A stretch of 64,000 nucleotides of DNA from Streptomyces sp. NBC_00457 (GTDB taxonomy: Bacteria > Actinomycetota > Actinomycetes > Streptomycetales > Streptomycetaceae): positions 8,432,001 to 8,496,000 of the forward strand of contig NZ_CP107905.1 of the NCBI RefSeq assembly GCF_036014015.1. The letters run 5' to 3'. This document shows positions 1 to 8,985 of the stretch, in pieces. The position numbers were made by a program, and so were the translations under genes. The number at the start of each line of letters is the position of its first letter. The first letter of the stretch is position 1. A model generated the notes under the pieces. The model worked only from the letters and a program-made list of their open reading frames with translations, made no database searches and was not told the origin of the DNA.

Positions 1-41
1 ACGTCTCCGGGGAACTGCCTGTCACTTCAGGCCGGTTGCCG

Positions 42-1250
42 TCACGGAACGATCTTCAGCAGCCGGTTCGGGGAGCCGGTGCCCGGGCTGGTGACCACAC
101 CGGTGGTCGCGCCGCCGGTCAGCGCCGAGGCGACCTGCGCCGGGGTGGACGAGGTGTGGTTCGCCAGATAGACGGCGGCCGCGCCCGCGACGTGCGGCGT
201 CGCCATCGACGTACCGGAGATGGTGTTGGTCGCGGTGTCGCTGGTGTACCAGCCCGCCGTGATCGAGGAGCCCGGCGCGAAGATGTCCAGAATCGAGCCG
301 TAGTTGGAGTAGCTCGCCTTCGCGTCCGTGTTGGTGGTGGCGCCCACCGTGATCGCCGAGGCGACGCGGGCCGGGGAGTACGAGGAGGCGTTGGCGCTGC
401 TGTTGCCGGCCGCGACCGCGTAGGTCACACCGCTGGCGATGGAGTTCGCGACCGCGGTGTCCAGCGCGGTGGAGGCGCCGCCGCCCAGCGACATGTTGGC
501 GACCGAGGGACCGGAGTGGTTGGCCGTCACCCAGTCGATGCCCGCGACCACGCCCGCCGTGGTGCCGGAGCCCGCGTTGTTGAGCACCCGCACGCCCACG
601 ATGTTCGCCTTCTTGGCGATGCCGTAGGTGGAGCCCGCGATCGTGGTGGCCACATGGGTGCCGTGGCCGTTGCCGTCGGAGGCGGTGGTGTCGCCGTCGA
701 CCGCGTCATAGCCGTAGGTGGCACGGCCGCTGATCTGCGAGTGGGTGATCCGGACGCCGGTGTCGATGACGTATACGGTCACACCGCTGCCCGCGCTGTC
801 CGGGTATGTGTAGGTGCCGGACAGCGGGAGCGAGGTCTGGTCCGAGCGGTCCAGGCCCCAAGGAGCGTTGGTCTGCGTGGTGTCGGTCAGGTGCACGCGC
901 TGGTTCTGCTCGACGGAGGCCACCGCCGGGTCGGCGGCGAGTTGCTTGGCCTCGGTCGCGGAGAGCGTGGCCGTGTAGCCGTTCAGCACCGTGCCGAACG
1001 TCTTCTTCACCGTGCCGCCGTACTCCTTGACCAGGCTCTTGCCCGCGCTCGACGCAGCCTTGAGACCGGCGCTCTTCTTGAGCGTGACGATGTAGCTGTC
1101 CTTGATGGCGGTGGGGGAGTCGGCCGCGAGCACCTTCCCCTCGGCCGGTGCGGCCTCGGCGGGAAGTGCGGTGAGCCCGCCCACGAGGGCGGCGGTCGCC
1201 AGGCTGGTTATCGCGGCGAACCGGAATCTCTTGCTACGCAGCTGTGCCAT
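42..1250 (-). CDS. Secreted S8 subtilisin-like serine protease
   Basis: A 402-residue secreted endopeptidase of the proteinase K-like S8 family. Residues 1-33 form a signal peptide (basic start, hydrophobic core, AEA before APAEG). An inhibitor I9 propeptide lies at about 48-122 (SYIVTLKK ... VASVEQNQ) and is expected to be removed on maturation. The catalytic domain holds the triad: Asp163 in VIDTG, His196 in GNGHGTHVA and Ser348 in SGTSMATPHVAG. It ends right after the catalytic domain with no P-domain or anchor, so it should be free in the medium. It faces a secreted esterase across 314 bp. The substrate is unknown, probably general protein scavenging. Confidence 0.95.
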   Translation of the reverse strand: MAQLRSKRFRFAAITSLATAALVGGLTALPAEAAPAEGKVLAADSPTAIKDSYIVTLKKSAGLKAASSAGKSLVKEYGGTVKKTFGTVLNGYTATLSATEAKQLAADPAVASVEQNQRVHLTDTTQTNAPWGLDRSDQTSLPLSGTYTYPDSAGSGVTVYVIDTGVRITHSQISGRATYGYDAVDGDTTASDGNGHGTHVATTIAGSTYGIAKKANIVGVRVLNNAGSGTTAGVVAGIDWVTANHSGPSVANMSLGGGASTALDTAVANSIASGVTYAVAAGNSSANASSYSPARVASAITVGATTNTDAKASYSNYGSILDIFAPGSSITAGWYTSDTATNTISGTSMATPHVAGAAAVYLANHTSSTPAQVASALTGGATTGVVTSPGTGSPNRLLKIVP

Positions 1251-1564
1251 ACGAGGGAGTCCTCCTCTTGGCGGCGCGCGCCTGGGTGGGGCGCGCGTCT
1301 GTGGGGGGTGCGCGCGTCATCGCGCACACGACCCGGAGCGTCGCGTTCCGTCCCGGGCTGAAGTAAAGGATCAGCCGTATACGGGCGTAGCGAAAGGGAG
1401 TTGAGCGTCTGTCAACAAATCTGTCATGAGCACGAAATGAGCGGCCGGGTGAACCTCCGGCGCAGATCCCGCAAAGCCCCGGAAAGTCTTGGCATGGACA
1501 CTTCCGTTCAACACGCGTAGTTGCTACGACGGTTGTGGCAGAGATCCTGCTATAGGGAGGTTCC
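1251..1564. promoter_or_regulatory. Divergent promoter region between two secreted hydrolase genes
   Basis: This 314-bp gap between the divergent protease and esterase genes holds no gene that I can support. A stem-loop at 1308-1327 (GTGCGCG, 6-nt loop, CGCGCAC) would lie in the protease leader. A TTGACA hexamer on the minus strand at 1415-1410 is a possible -35 box for the protease, but no clear -10 follows. A GGGAGG ribosome site at 1556-1561 precedes the esterase ATG. Promoter positions are inference only. Confidence 0.4.
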
Positions 1565-2371
1565 ATGAGACGTTCCCGAATTGCCGTATACGTCAGTTCA
1601 CTCCTCCTGGCCGTCGGTGTCACCCTCACCGGATCGCCCGCCGCGCAGGCCGCCCAACCCGCCGCAGAAGGCGGCTATGTGGCCCTCGGCGACTCCTATT
1701 CCTCCGGACTCGGCGCGGGGAGCTACCTGGCCCCCAGCGGTGAGTGCAAGCGCAGCACGAGGTCGTACGCCTACCTCTGGGCCGCCGCCAACTCACCCTC
1801 GACGTTCGACTTCACCGCCTGCGCGGGCGCCCGAACGGATGATGTTCTGGCGAGTCAGCTCGGCCCGCTCAGCGCCGCCACGTCCCTCGTCTCCATCACC
1901 ATCGGCGGCAACGACGCCGGCTTCATGAACGTGATGGTCACCTGTGTGCTGCAGTCCGACAGCGCCTGTGTCTCCCGCGTCAACACCGCCCGGGCGTACG
2001 TCGACTCCACGCTGCCCGGCAAGCTCGACAACGTCTACTCGGCGATCCGCGCCAAGGCTCCGTCCGCCCGCGTCGTCGTGCTCGGCTACCCCCGCCTGTA
2101 CCGGCTCGGCGCCCTCTGCCTCGGGCTCTCCGAGACCAAGCGGAAGGCGATCAACGACGCCGCCGACCACCTCGACACCGCCGTCGCCAAGCGCGCCGCC
2201 GACCACGGCTTCGCCTTCGGCGACGTCCGTCCCACCTTCACCGGCCATGAGATCTGCTCCGGCAGCGCCTGGCTGCACAGCGTGAACCTGGCCAACATCA
2301 GCGAGTCGTACCACCCGAACGCGGGCGGTCAGTCCGGTGGGTACCTGCCGGTGCTGAACGCGAACGACTGA
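1565..2371 (+). CDS. Secreted SGNH/GDSL-family esterase or lipase
   Basis: A 268-residue secreted ester hydrolase. Residues 1-30 are a signal peptide ending AAQAA. Block I is GDSYSSG at 42-48, so Ser44 is the nucleophile; block III is the GGND element, and the block V histidine is in SYHPNAGGQ near the C terminus. Spaced cysteines suggest disulfides, as in Streptomyces extracellular lipases and esterases of this fold. The ATG follows GGGAGG by the usual distance. It converges on the kinase gene with only 16 bp between stops. The substrate (lipid, polysaccharide ester or suberin-like ester) cannot be told from sequence. Confidence 0.92.
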   Translation: MRRSRIAVYVSSLLLAVGVTLTGSPAAQAAQPAAEGGYVALGDSYSSGLGAGSYLAPSGECKRSTRSYAYLWAAANSPSTFDFTACAGARTDDVLASQLGPLSAATSLVSITIGGNDAGFMNVMVTCVLQSDSACVSRVNTARAYVDSTLPGKLDNVYSAIRAKAPSARVVVLGYPRLYRLGALCLGLSETKRKAINDAADHLDTAVAKRAADHGFAFGDVRPTFTGHEICSGSAWLHSVNLANISESYHPNAGGQSGGYLPVLNAND

Positions 2372-2389
2372 TGGTCGACGCGAACGACT
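2358..2389 (+). repeat. 12-bp direct repeat at the esterase 3' end
   Basis: ACGCGAACGACT occurs at 2358-2369, inside the last codons of the esterase, and again at 2378-2389, reaching the stop codon of the opposing kinase gene. The 20-bp period looks like a small tandem duplication of the esterase tail. Confidence 0.7.
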
Positions 2390-3998
2390 AGTAGGAAGCA
2401 GTAGGTGATGGGGAGACCCCGCCCGTCGGGGTCTCCGACTCGCACGTCACCGAGAACGGAACCGAGTTGGACTTGGTCTCCACCGGGTCGCGCACCTCGA
2501 CACTGATCTCGTTCTCGAAGGTGCCGCTTTCGTCGTACGTCGTCACGAACGCCCGGTCCTGCTTGGTGCGTGAGCCGCCTTCGGGGAACGACAGTGTCTT
2601 CCAGCCCTGGTCCATCACCTTGCCGTCCTGGGACACCCACCGGTAACTCACCTCGGCCGGAAGCTGCCCGACCGAGATCGTCGCCGTGAACGCGGGCGCC
2701 TCGCCCTCCGGCGGCGGGCATGCCCCGGAGTACTCCGTGTTCGCGCCCGCCAACGAGACCTGCACGGACTGCTCCGGCGGGGCCGAGGTCGTCTCCTCCT
2801 CGCTCTGACTCTCCGTGGCCCCGGTCGCCCCACCGGCCCCCTCGTCGTCCTCGGACGGCGAACCGCCCTCGCTCGTCTGGCTGGTGGTGGTACCGCCCCC
2901 CTGGTTGTCGCCGTTGTCCTCCCTGTTCAGCAGGGCGTACGTCAGTCCGGCCAGGGCCAGTGCGAGGGCGGCGAGGCCCGCGACGATGGCGATGGCGGCA
3001 CGGCGGTTGCGGTCGGGTTCCCGGGTCGTGGTGGTGGTCGCCGGGGTGGGGACGGGCTGGGTGGAGGGGAACGGCGGGGTGGGCGCCTGCTGCGGCTGGG
3101 CCGCGAGCGTCGGTGTGTAGGGGACCGTGGGGGGCGTGTCCGCGCGCGGGGTGCCTCCCGCTCCGATCAGCCGCAGATCCTGCTCCGCCCGGTCCGCCGA
3201 CAGCCGCTCGGCCGGGTCCTTGCGCAGCAGCCCCTCGATGACCCCGGCGAGCGGACCGGCCCGGTGCGGCGGCGGCAGCTCCTCGTCGACGATCGCGCGC
3301 AGGGTGCTGAGCGGGGTGTTCTGGCGGAACGGGGAGCTGCCCTCCACCGCCGCGTACAGCAGCACGCCCAGCGACCACAGGTCCGACTCCGGACCCGGCG
3401 TGCGGCCCAGCGCCCGCTCCGGCGCCAGGAACTCGGGCGAGCCGATGACCTCCCCGGTCATGGTCAGCGCCGAGCTGCCCTCGACCATGGCGATACCGAA
3501 GTCGGTCAGCACGACCCGGCCGTCGTTCGACATCAGCACGTTGCCCGGCTTCACGTCCCGGTGCAGCACCCCGGCGGAGTGCGCGGCCCGCAGCGCGGCC
3601 AGCACCTCCGCGCCGATGTGCGCGGCGCGCTGCGGCGACAACGTGCCCTCGGCCTCCAGCTGGTCCGCCAGCGACACCCCGCGGACCAGCTCCATCACGA
3701 TCCACGGTCGGCCGCCCTCCGAGGCCACGTCGTACACCGTCACCACATTGCGGTTCGCGACCCGCGCCGCCGCCCACGCCTCGCGCTCCAGCCGGGCGTA
3801 CATCCGCTCGACCTCGGACGCCGGCAGCCCCGCGGGCGCGCGTACCTCCTTGACGGCGACCTCGCGGTGCAGCAGCTCGTCACGGGCCCGCCACACCGTC
3901 CCCATGCCGCCCTCGCCGAGCGGGGACAGCAGACGGTAGCGGTCCGCGATCACACGCTCACTGCCCGGTTCTTCGGACACGGGCTCCCCCATTCGCAT
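2388..3998 (-). CDS. Membrane receptor-type Ser/Thr protein kinase (PknB-like)
   Basis: A 536-residue Hanks-type kinase. The cytoplasmic kinase domain spans about 20-280: glycine loop GEGGMGTV, Lys50 in VAVKEV, HRDVKPGN with catalytic Asp148, DFG at 166-168, and GSPEFLAPE. A Pro/Thr-rich linker leads to one membrane helix at about 334-357. The outer part (360-536) starts with a Gly/Ser/Glu-rich stretch and ends in an Ig-like fold-sized domain with two cysteines (EYSGACPPPEG and VTCES). The outside domain is not PASTA, so the signal sensed is unknown. It stands alone, with no adjacent phosphatase or obvious substrate gene. Confidence 0.93.
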   Translation of the reverse strand: MRMGEPVSEEPGSERVIADRYRLLSPLGEGGMGTVWRARDELLHREVAVKEVRAPAGLPASEVERMYARLEREAWAAARVANRNVVTVYDVASEGGRPWIVMELVRGVSLADQLEAEGTLSPQRAAHIGAEVLAALRAAHSAGVLHRDVKPGNVLMSNDGRVVLTDFGIAMVEGSSALTMTGEVIGSPEFLAPERALGRTPGPESDLWSLGVLLYAAVEGSSPFRQNTPLSTLRAIVDEELPPPHRAGPLAGVIEGLLRKDPAERLSADRAEQDLRLIGAGGTPRADTPPTVPYTPTLAAQPQQAPTPPFPSTQPVPTPATTTTTREPDRNRRAAIAIVAGLAALALALAGLTYALLNREDNGDNQGGGTTTSQTSEGGSPSEDDEGAGGATGATESQSEEETTSAPPEQSVQVSLAGANTEYSGACPPPEGEAPAFTATISVGQLPAEVSYRWVSQDGKVMDQGWKTLSFPEGGSRTKQDRAFVTTYDESGTFENEISVEVRDPVETKSNSVPFSVTCESETPTGGVSPSPTASY

Positions 3999-4034
3999 CC
4001 GGGCCGATTCTCCTCAATCCTTCCCGAACGTAAC

Positions 4035-5678
4035 TCAGCCAAGTGCGGATGCGGCCCCCTTGAGGAGCAATCCGATGCCGAGCGCGACGACGACGAACGC
4101 GGATATCAGCGGTGCGGTCCTGCGCAGCAGGGTCACCGTCGGGCTCGCGGTCCAGCGGGGGCGCCTGTCCAGCATCCGGGTCATTCCGCCGCCCAGCCTG
4201 ACGACCGCGAACCCGGCCGCGGTGAGGGTCAGCGCGAGCCCCGCGCCGTACGCGACGACGAGCAGCAGCCCGAACCAGGCCTTGCCGAGAGCGGCGGCAC
4301 CGACGAGCACGACGACGGCCGACGGGCTGGGCACGAGTCCACCGGCGAAGCCGAGGAGGATCGTGCCGCGGAGGGTGGGGGCGGTGGAGTGGGTGTGGGT
4401 GAAGCCGCCGTGTGAGTGCTCGACGGTGTGGGAGTGGCTGTGGGGGTGGTCGTGGTCGTGGTGGTCGTGGGGGTGAGCGTGAGCGTTCGTTGAGGGGGAT
4501 GCGGATGCGGATACGGCGCCGGCCAGGGCGAGTTGACGGGCGGGGGGCTTGTCGGGCTCGTGGTTGTGGTCGTGCGGGTGCGGGTGGTCATGGGGGTGCC
4601 CGTGCGTGTGGTCGTGCGTGTGCCCGGGGCCATGCGTGTGGCGCCGGTTGCGCCAGGCCCGTCGTACGAGATTCGCGCCTGCCGCGATCACCAGGGCGCC
4701 GCTCGCGATGCCCAGCCAGGCGATCACCGAGGGCGTCGCCGCCGAGCCGGCCGTCACCAGGAGGCCGAGGGCGACCACGCCGAGGGTGTGGGTGACCGTG
4801 ACGGAGGCGGCGAGGGGGAGGACGTTCCTGAGGCGGGCCCGGCCGCCGTGGGCCGCCGCTGTCGCGGCCATGAGGGTCTTGCCGTGGCCCGGGGCGAGGG
4901 CGTGCATCGCGCCGAGGCCGACCGCGATGACCAGGGCCAGCGCGGCGAAGCCGAGGGTGAGGTCGTGGCGGGCGACGAGGGAGTCCAGGGCGCGGGTCCA
5001 GCGGTCGGCGCCGCGCGGCAGCACGGAGGCGGCCGGGGCGTCCTGCCGGTCGTCGGCGAGGGCGGGGCCGCCGGAGCGTATGGCCAGGGACGCGGTCGCG
5101 GTGTCGGCGGGGGAGGAGAGCAACTCCTCGGGGTACTCGGCCAGTTCACGCGAGATCGACTTCTCCGGGACGTCCGACGCGGAGAGCGTCATACGGTCGC
5201 CGCGTGCGGTGATCTCACGCCAGCCGGGGCCGGACTCGGCGCCCGCGCCGCGGAAGTCGAGAGACAGGGACTCCTGGTCGGGGAGGGTCGCGGTCAGCCG
5301 GCACTCCACCCGGAGCGTGTCGAGTCCCGCCTGTCCGGGCCGCACGCGCGCGCGGCTCTCCGCGACCGTGAGGCCGACAGCGCGCCCCTCCACGGTGACC
5401 TCGCTGTCCCGCGCGGCCGAGGCGCACCGCTGCCGGGCCCAGTCGGCCATGCCCGCCTTCTTGATGTCGGGCTTGGCCTGGGTCGCCGGGATCTCCGCCA
5501 GGTCCTCGACGTGCCGGACCCGGAGTTCGCCGGGGGCGGCGACGAGGCCGTCGTAGCGGTTGACGGTGAAGTTGCCGAGGGGATGTGCGCTCGCGCTCGT
5601 GGTGGGGACGAGCACGAGCCCGCAGACGGCCGTGAGGACGGCCGCGCCGGAGGCGAACAGACGACGGGGGCTCATCAC
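4035..5678 (-). CDS. NicO/HoxN-type nickel-cobalt permease with His-rich loops and an extracellular N-domain
   Basis: A 547-residue membrane protein. A signal peptide (about 1-32, TTSASAHPLGNF) is followed by an outer soluble domain to about residue 225 and then the NicO transport domain with about six helices (HALAPGHGKTLMA is typical). Two very His-rich loops lie between helices: HTHGPGHTHDH and following repeats at about 350-375, and a second set at about 395-425. Such loops bind Ni2+, Co2+ or Zn2+. RcnA-type members of the family export Ni/Co, so efflux is as likely as uptake. The start ATG overlaps the stop of the upstream TPR gene (ATGA, 5675-5678), so the two are translationally coupled. 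Confidence 0.85.
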   Translation of the reverse strand: MMSPRRLFASGAAVLTAVCGLVLVPTTSASAHPLGNFTVNRYDGLVAAPGELRVRHVEDLAEIPATQAKPDIKKAGMADWARQRCASAARDSEVTVEGRAVGLTVAESRARVRPGQAGLDTLRVECRLTATLPDQESLSLDFRGAGAESGPGWREITARGDRMTLSASDVPEKSISRELAEYPEELLSSPADTATASLAIRSGGPALADDRQDAPAASVLPRGADRWTRALDSLVARHDLTLGFAALALVIAVGLGAMHALAPGHGKTLMAATAAAHGGRARLRNVLPLAASVTVTHTLGVVALGLLVTAGSAATPSVIAWLGIASGALVIAAGANLVRRAWRNRRHTHGPGHTHDHTHGHPHDHPHPHDHNHEPDKPPARQLALAGAVSASASPSTNAHAHPHDHHDHDHPHSHSHTVEHSHGGFTHTHSTAPTLRGTILLGFAGGLVPSPSAVVVLVGAAALGKAWFGLLLVVAYGAGLALTLTAAGFAVVRLGGGMTRMLDRRPRWTASPTVTLLRRTAPLISAFVVVALGIGLLLKGAASALG

Positions 5679-7060
5679 CGGGCCGCCTCCAGGTCCTTGA
5701 GCGTCGTACGGGCCTCCCGCGCGCCCAGCGGCGAGAAGCCGGGGTTCAGCTTCAGTGCCGACGTGAGCGAGGCGCGGGCCTCCTTGGCGTTGCCGGTGGC
5801 CTGCTCGATCATGCCGCGGTGGTAGAGGAACGCGGCGTTGCGGTAGCCGGTCGCGGTGGCGCGGAGCGCGTACGGGAGGGCTTCCTCGTCACGACCGTTC
5901 TTGTGCAGCGCCCAGGCGACGGCGTCCGCGGTGTGCACGGTGTGCCGGCGGTCCCACTCGGCGCGGGCCGCGCGCAGCGCCGACTCGGCGTCGCCGTGGT
6001 CGGCTGCGGCGAGCGCGGTGTCGAGGTCGGCGTTGACGCCGTTGGCACGGGCGAGCGCGGTCCAGGCATCGACGAGGGCGTACTGGTCGTTCGCCTTCGC
6101 CCGGTCCCCGTCGGCGCCCCGGGCCTCGTACAGCTCGCCCAGGACGACGAGCGGTCCCGGCAGCGGATACCGCGCCACGACCTGCTCCATCCCCTTGATC
6201 GCGCCGGCCCTGTCACCGCTGGCGGCCTGCGCACGGGCGCGGCCCTCCAGCGCGGGAAGGTAGTTCTCGTCGGCGGCGAGCGCGCGGGCGAAGTGCTCCA
6301 GCGCCGTCTCGTAGTCGCCCTGGTTCCAGGCGAGTTGACCGAGCTGCGTCGCCACGTACGCCACGTCTCCAGGCGCCGTGGCGGACGTGAGGGCCTGCTC
6401 CAGCACCCGCTGCGCCGTCCGCACGTCGCCGCGCAGTTCGCGCACATACGCGTACCGGCTGAAGACGGGGACTCCCGGACGCCGGGAGTCGGCGGCGTCG
6501 GCGGCCTTCGACGCGTCGGCGTACCGGCCGAGTTCGACGAGGGCGTCGATACGGGAGGACAGCGCGCGTTCGTTGTAGGGGTTCTGCTTCAGCGCCTGGC
6601 CGGCGTAGTTCAGCGCGTCCTCGAAGTCATGCCGGGCGGCGGCGAGCGCGGCACGCCCCGCGAGAGCCTGGTCGTTGTCGGCATCGAGCTCCAGGGACCG
6701 CTTCAACGCCCGCTCGGCCTGCGGATAGCGCGAGGGGTCCCCCTTCGTCCGCGCCTGCTCGACGTAGGCGAGCCCGAGGGTGGCCCAGCCGCCGAAGTCC
6801 TTCGGCTGGGCGCGGAGATGGGCCTGCAGCGAGGTGATGCCCGCGTCGAGATCGCCGCCGGCCAGCAGCGCCGGTGACATGGCGGCGGGCGCCGAGGCGA
6901 CGGCCTGGCCCCCCTCGTCCCGCATGGCCCCGAACGCGATGGCCCCGGCGGTCATGGCGACCGCCAACATGGCCGCACACCCGGCGAGTTGCACCACCCG
7001 CCAACGCCGCCCGGCCTCCGGCCGCTCAGCAGCCTCGCTGTTTTCCGTACCCGGGGACAT
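5675..7060 (-). CDS. Membrane-anchored tetratricopeptide-repeat protein
   Basis: A 461-residue protein with one N-terminal membrane helix (about 23-43, VQLAGCAAMLAVAMTAGAIAFG) and the rest outside the membrane as TPR units (for example GGWATLGLAYVEQARTKGD, NDQALAGRAALAA, GDYETALEHFARAL). The ATG at 7060 was chosen because GGAGAG lies just upstream; the frame stays open 5' of it, but that part runs through a noncoding repeat. It sits between DUF4331 and NicO in one orientation, suggesting a scaffold in the same envelope or metal complex. Its partner is not known. Confidence 0.85.
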   Translation of the reverse strand: MSPGTENSEAAERPEAGRRWRVVQLAGCAAMLAVAMTAGAIAFGAMRDEGGQAVASAPAAMSPALLAGGDLDAGITSLQAHLRAQPKDFGGWATLGLAYVEQARTKGDPSRYPQAERALKRSLELDADNDQALAGRAALAAARHDFEDALNYAGQALKQNPYNERALSSRIDALVELGRYADASKAADAADSRRPGVPVFSRYAYVRELRGDVRTAQRVLEQALTSATAPGDVAYVATQLGQLAWNQGDYETALEHFARALAADENYLPALEGRARAQAASGDRAGAIKGMEQVVARYPLPGPLVVLGELYEARGADGDRAKANDQYALVDAWTALARANGVNADLDTALAAADHGDAESALRAARAEWDRRHTVHTADAVAWALHKNGRDEEALPYALRATATGYRNAAFLYHRGMIEQATGNAKEARASLTSALKLNPGFSPLGAREARTTLKDLEAAR

Positions 7061-7171
7061 GCCCTCTCCTCGGTCGCCTGAAGGAAGTGATGAGATCAAG
7101 CGACGCGGCCCGCGCCGTGGGGGATGGATACGAGCGGGCCGCGCCAGTTTTCGGGACATGGGGCGAGAACA

Positions 7172-7224
7172 GCGCCCCGTAAGGGGCGCGGGGAGCTGCG
7201 CGACCAGCCACAACGGACCCGCAG
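7172..7224 (-). repeat. Intergenic hairpin repeat, copy R1 (short form)
   Basis: A GCGCCCC/GGGGCGC stem at 7172-7189 with a 4-nt loop, followed by the conserved tail GGGGAGCTGCGCGACCAGCC and then ACAACGGACCCGCAG. It lies 59 bp past the DUF4331 stop and before the TPR start. It probably acts as a terminator for DUF4331. Confidence 0.85.
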
Positions 7225-7247
7225 TTTCCCCACGACCGGCGGAGCGC

Positions 7248-8780
7248 CTAGTACGCCCGACCCCGCATACGCCGCCACCACATGAGCCCCCCGCCGATCA
7301 GCAGGATGCCCACCGCACCGGCACCGGCCGAGGCTGCGATCAGCGTGGTGTCCTCCGAACCGCCGGAGCCGGCCGGCTGCAACGCGTCGCCCAGCTGGTT
7401 CCGCACGTCGTTGTCCCCGGTCGTGCCCTTGGCGAGCGGACCGCGCGACCCCTCGGTCGGCAGCGCGACGTACGGGAACGCCTTCTCGAAGTCCTTGTCG
7501 TTCTTGTCGACCGCGTCGCCCAAGTCGTTCTTGGCACCGACCAGTTCACCCTCGACGACCTGCAACGAGGCGTCGAGCACGTCGTCGGTCAGCCGACGCC
7601 CGTTCGGGAAGCCCGCGTTGTCGCCGTCCAGGACGCCGAGCCGCTTCGGTTCGGCGGCCGGCTTGATCGACGTGTTGAGCCGCAGCTGCTCCGACGCCCG
7701 TACGTGCGGCGGCTGGTTGAGGCCCTCGACGCCCTTGAGGAAGACGTCCACGAGATCGTTGCGCGGCTCGTCCGGAGCGTCGATCTTGTAGATCGCCTCG
7801 ATGAGCTTCGGCAGCTCGGGGTTGGTCACGTTCTTCAGGAACTGCGCGTCGTCCCACGGCGCGGACGCGTTGAACGTGTCCTTGTCCTTGAGCGGGTTGA
7901 CGACCTCGTTCACCAGCGGCATGCCGAGCCGCGAGACCTGCCTGAAGTGCCCCTGCGCGTTCTTGCGCTGGGTCGTCGACCAGATACCGACGATCGGCTG
8001 CTCCGCCGACTCGGTGATCATGTCCGTCGGGACCTGCAGGGCGATGGAGTTGACGTTGTAGCCCTTGAGCGTGTCGTTGCCGACCTCGGAGAGGTTCCCG
8101 CCGTACAGCAGGTCGAAGACGCGCAGGTCCAGGAAGAACGGGTCGTCCGCCTGACCGGCGAACGTCGTGGCGCCGCTGGTCAGTTCGTGCACGGCCTGGG
8201 AGCGCAGCTTGGCGTAGTCCGGCATCGACGCCTTGCCGACGTTGGACGGGGCCACCGGAACGTCGTCCGCGACCTTCGTCTTCGACACCAGCTTCTGGTT
8301 CTTCAGCCGCAGCAGATCGATGTCGTACGTCTGCGTGATGTTCAGGTCGGGGTCGTCCAGGCTCTCCACCGGACCGGTGTTGTACAGGAACGTCTTGTCG
8401 TTCTTGGTGTGCGTCTTGAAGGTGTAGCGGAACAGGAGTTCGCCCTGGGCGTCGCCGTTGTTGTCGATGTGGACGTCGTACTGGGCGTCCTCGGCGAACG
8501 TGAAGAAGTTCGGTCCGCCGGCCGGCTCCTCGAACGGGATCCAGTTCGCGACGATCGTCGTCGTGTCCGGCTTGTCCGGGCTGACGAACGCGTACACGTC
8601 CGTGTTGTCGTACTGCGGGGTCCCCGAGATCAGCGGGGCCTCCCGGTGGCTGGAGGCGGAGGCCGCCCCCGGTTCCAGCGTGGCCACGCCGGCGGCTGCG
8701 AGCGCCCCGGCGGCCAGCGCACCACATACGAGGGTCGCGACGCTCCGCGCGCCCACGCTGCTCCTGGAGATAGGTGTCAT
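7248..8780 (-). CDS. Secreted, membrane-anchored DUF4331 protein
   Basis: A 510-residue DUF4331 protein. A signal peptide ends near GAASA and is followed by the family's hallmark ASSHREAPLISG and NTDVYAFVSPD. The globular domain continues to about 465. A C-terminal helix (VGILLIGGGLMWW) and basic tail RRMRGRAY tether it to the outer face of the membrane; no LPXTG motif is present. The ATG at 8780 fits the signal peptide and leaves a 31-nt leader from the sigma-K-like promoter. No biochemical role for DUF4331 is established. The neighbours suggest an envelope stress or metal role. Confidence 0.88.
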   Translation of the reverse strand: MTPISRSSVGARSVATLVCGALAAGALAAAGVATLEPGAASASSHREAPLISGTPQYDNTDVYAFVSPDKPDTTTIVANWIPFEEPAGGPNFFTFAEDAQYDVHIDNNGDAQGELLFRYTFKTHTKNDKTFLYNTGPVESLDDPDLNITQTYDIDLLRLKNQKLVSKTKVADDVPVAPSNVGKASMPDYAKLRSQAVHELTSGATTFAGQADDPFFLDLRVFDLLYGGNLSEVGNDTLKGYNVNSIALQVPTDMITESAEQPIVGIWSTTQRKNAQGHFRQVSRLGMPLVNEVVNPLKDKDTFNASAPWDDAQFLKNVTNPELPKLIEAIYKIDAPDEPRNDLVDVFLKGVEGLNQPPHVRASEQLRLNTSIKPAAEPKRLGVLDGDNAGFPNGRRLTDDVLDASLQVVEGELVGAKNDLGDAVDKNDKDFEKAFPYVALPTEGSRGPLAKGTTGDNDVRNQLGDALQPAGSGGSEDTTLIAASAGAGAVGILLIGGGLMWWRRMRGRAY

Positions 8781-8818
8781 GCCGTCCGTCCTCAGTCCAA
8801 CTTGCCTGACGCACCAGG

Positions 8819-8846
8819 ATTCGGCGCCGGTGGCGGGGCGGATTGG
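8819..8846 (-). promoter_or_regulatory. Sigma-K-like promoter for the DUF4331 gene
   Basis: Read on the minus strand, CCAATCC (8846-8840) is followed after exactly 15 nt by CCGAAT (8824-8819). From memory, the mycobacterial SigK consensus is CCATCC and CCGAAT. The same arrangement precedes the divergent sigma gene. Transcription would start near 8812, about 31 nt before the ATG. Confidence 0.6.
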
Positions 8847-8908
8847 TCGAACTTCAAAACAAAATTTCCCGTTGCTGGACTGGCGTTTCGGGCACGCTGA
8901 TCCGTAAC

Positions 8909-8936
8909 CCCATCCGGAGGTGGGTTCGTTGCGAAT
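8909..8936 (+). promoter_or_regulatory. Sigma-K-like autoregulatory promoter of the ECF sigma gene
   Basis: CCCATCC (8909-8915), a 15-nt spacer and GCGAAT (8931-8936), matching the opposing promoter in both elements and in spacer length. The -10 box overlaps the possible TTG (8929) and ATG (8935) starts. Translation from this promoter should therefore begin at the GTG at 8986. Confidence 0.55.
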
Positions 8937-8985
8937 GCCTCGTGGGACGGGATCGGCCCCGTGCGGCCGAAGAGAGGGGGACCGG

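Noticed and set aside
8920..8985. Upstream starts (GTG 8920, TTG 8929, ATG 8935) for the sigma factor
   Set aside because: A sigma-K-like -10 box overlaps them and a better ribosome site serves GTG 8986. They remain possible if another promoter is used.
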